Source: JAWWBG01 sp033721095 | GTDB lineage: Bacteria > Actinomycetota > Nitriliruptoria > Nitriliruptorales > Nitriliruptoraceae | DNA length: 22,729 bases | Assembly: GCA_033721095.1 (NCBI GenBank) | Contig: JAWWBG010000012.1 | Coordinates: 1-22,729, forward strand | Direction: 5' to 3' | Part shown: positions 22,322 through 22,729 of the stretch, piece by piece | How the letters are laid out: every line of letters starts with the position of its first letter | How positions within the stretch are numbered: the first letter of the stretch is position 1 | The notes under the pieces: generated by a model | Told to the model about the DNA's origin: nothing | Database searches by the model: none | The model's input: only the letters and a program-made list of their open reading frames with translations | Translations under genes and position numbers: made by a program

Positions 22322-22729
22322 TCAGTCGACGTCGACGGGTTCCACATCGACGCGGAGGTCGCTGACGCCGTCGGCACTCCAGCGGGCCAGGATCTCCTGG
22401 ATGGCTCTCGCGGCCCCGACCCGATCGGTCGTGCGGACCTGGTGGCGGCGGATCCCGCGACCGAGCTCGCGCGTAACCACGCGACCAAGCTGCTGGGGCA
22501 ACTCGAGACGTGGCGCATCATCGGGAACGTCCACGTTGATGATCGTCCCGAAGGGCGGAAAGCCCAGCGGACCTCGCAGCTGCTCCTCGGCTTCCCAGAA
22601 CAGGTCTGGTTCCCAGGACACGAGCGCACGGGCGAATCCCTGCTCGCGGTCGAGGCCGGTCACCAGGGTGGGCGCATCCGCGACCCCGTGCTGTCGCGTC
22701 CACGAGGCCAGCGTCATGGCGACGCGCAG
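22322..22729 (-). CDS. priA: primosomal protein N' (PriA), C-terminal part
   Basis: Only the last 135 residues are in the window; the gene continues past the right edge. The segment with LVSWEPDLFWEAEEQLRGP followed by LGFPPFGTIINV and the ending LRVDVEPVDVD match the C-terminal domain of PriA, the replication-restart protein; actinobacterial members often lack helicase activity. The catalytic motifs and zinc cysteines lie outside, so activity cannot be judged. The priA-def-fmt order supports the call. Confidence 0.8.
   Translation of the reverse strand: MRVAMTLASWTRQHGVADAPTLVTGLDREQGFARALVSWEPDLFWEAEEQLRGPLGFPPFGTIINVDVPDDAPRLELPQQLGRVVTRELGRGIRRHQVRTTDRVGAARAIQEILARWSADGVSDLRVDVEPVDVD

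Overview
The window is a high-GC, gene-dense stretch with every recognisable gene on the minus strand, read from right to left. Mycothiol-type isomerase folds, a DUF1844-like gene in front of infC, and the infC-rpmI-rplT-RNA methyltransferase-(kinase)-pheST-argCJBDFRG order all point to an actinobacterium. The mix of conserved blocks and odd insertions suggests a deep-branching class (Nitriliruptoria- or Acidimicrobiia-like), but the genus cannot be fixed from sequence alone. No rRNA, tRNA, CRISPR, insertion sequence or phage gene was seen.

Right part (22729 to 15633): the end of priA, then def-fmt, then rpe, a response regulator with a GGDEF domain, ribD, ribE and ribH in a tightly overlapping run, then hisG and a 94-residue membrane protein. 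This resembles the mycobacterial priA-fmt-rsmB-rpe-ribD-ribE-ribA2-ribH cluster. Here rsmB and ribA/ribBA are missing and a c-di-GMP-type signalling gene is inserted.

Middle (15615 to 7573): a DUF1844-like gene, a hairpin-rich leader of about 240 nt, infC (probable ATC start), rpmI, rplT, a SpoU-family RNA methyltransferase, a soluble PAS histidine kinase, a mycothiol-dependent-isomerase-family protein, pheS and pheT.

Left part (7571 to 96): a complete arginine operon argC-J-B-D-(response regulator)-F-R-G. It is preceded by a well-formed promoter (TTGCAA-17-TATGTT) covered by two tandem ARG-box-like sites. ArgR is encoded inside the operon, so it can repress its own operon. A receiver-only response regulator sits between argD and argF with 4-nt overlaps on both sides. 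At the far left, a perfect LexA box and a PafBC/RecA-NDp-like promoter drive an unseen gene beyond the edge.

Most junctions are 4-nt ATGA/GTGA overlaps, so translation is probably coupled within blocks. The main points of interest are three two-component genes scattered among housekeeping operons, two likely ATC start codons (argC and infC), the infC leader, and the DNA-damage promoter at position 35-71.
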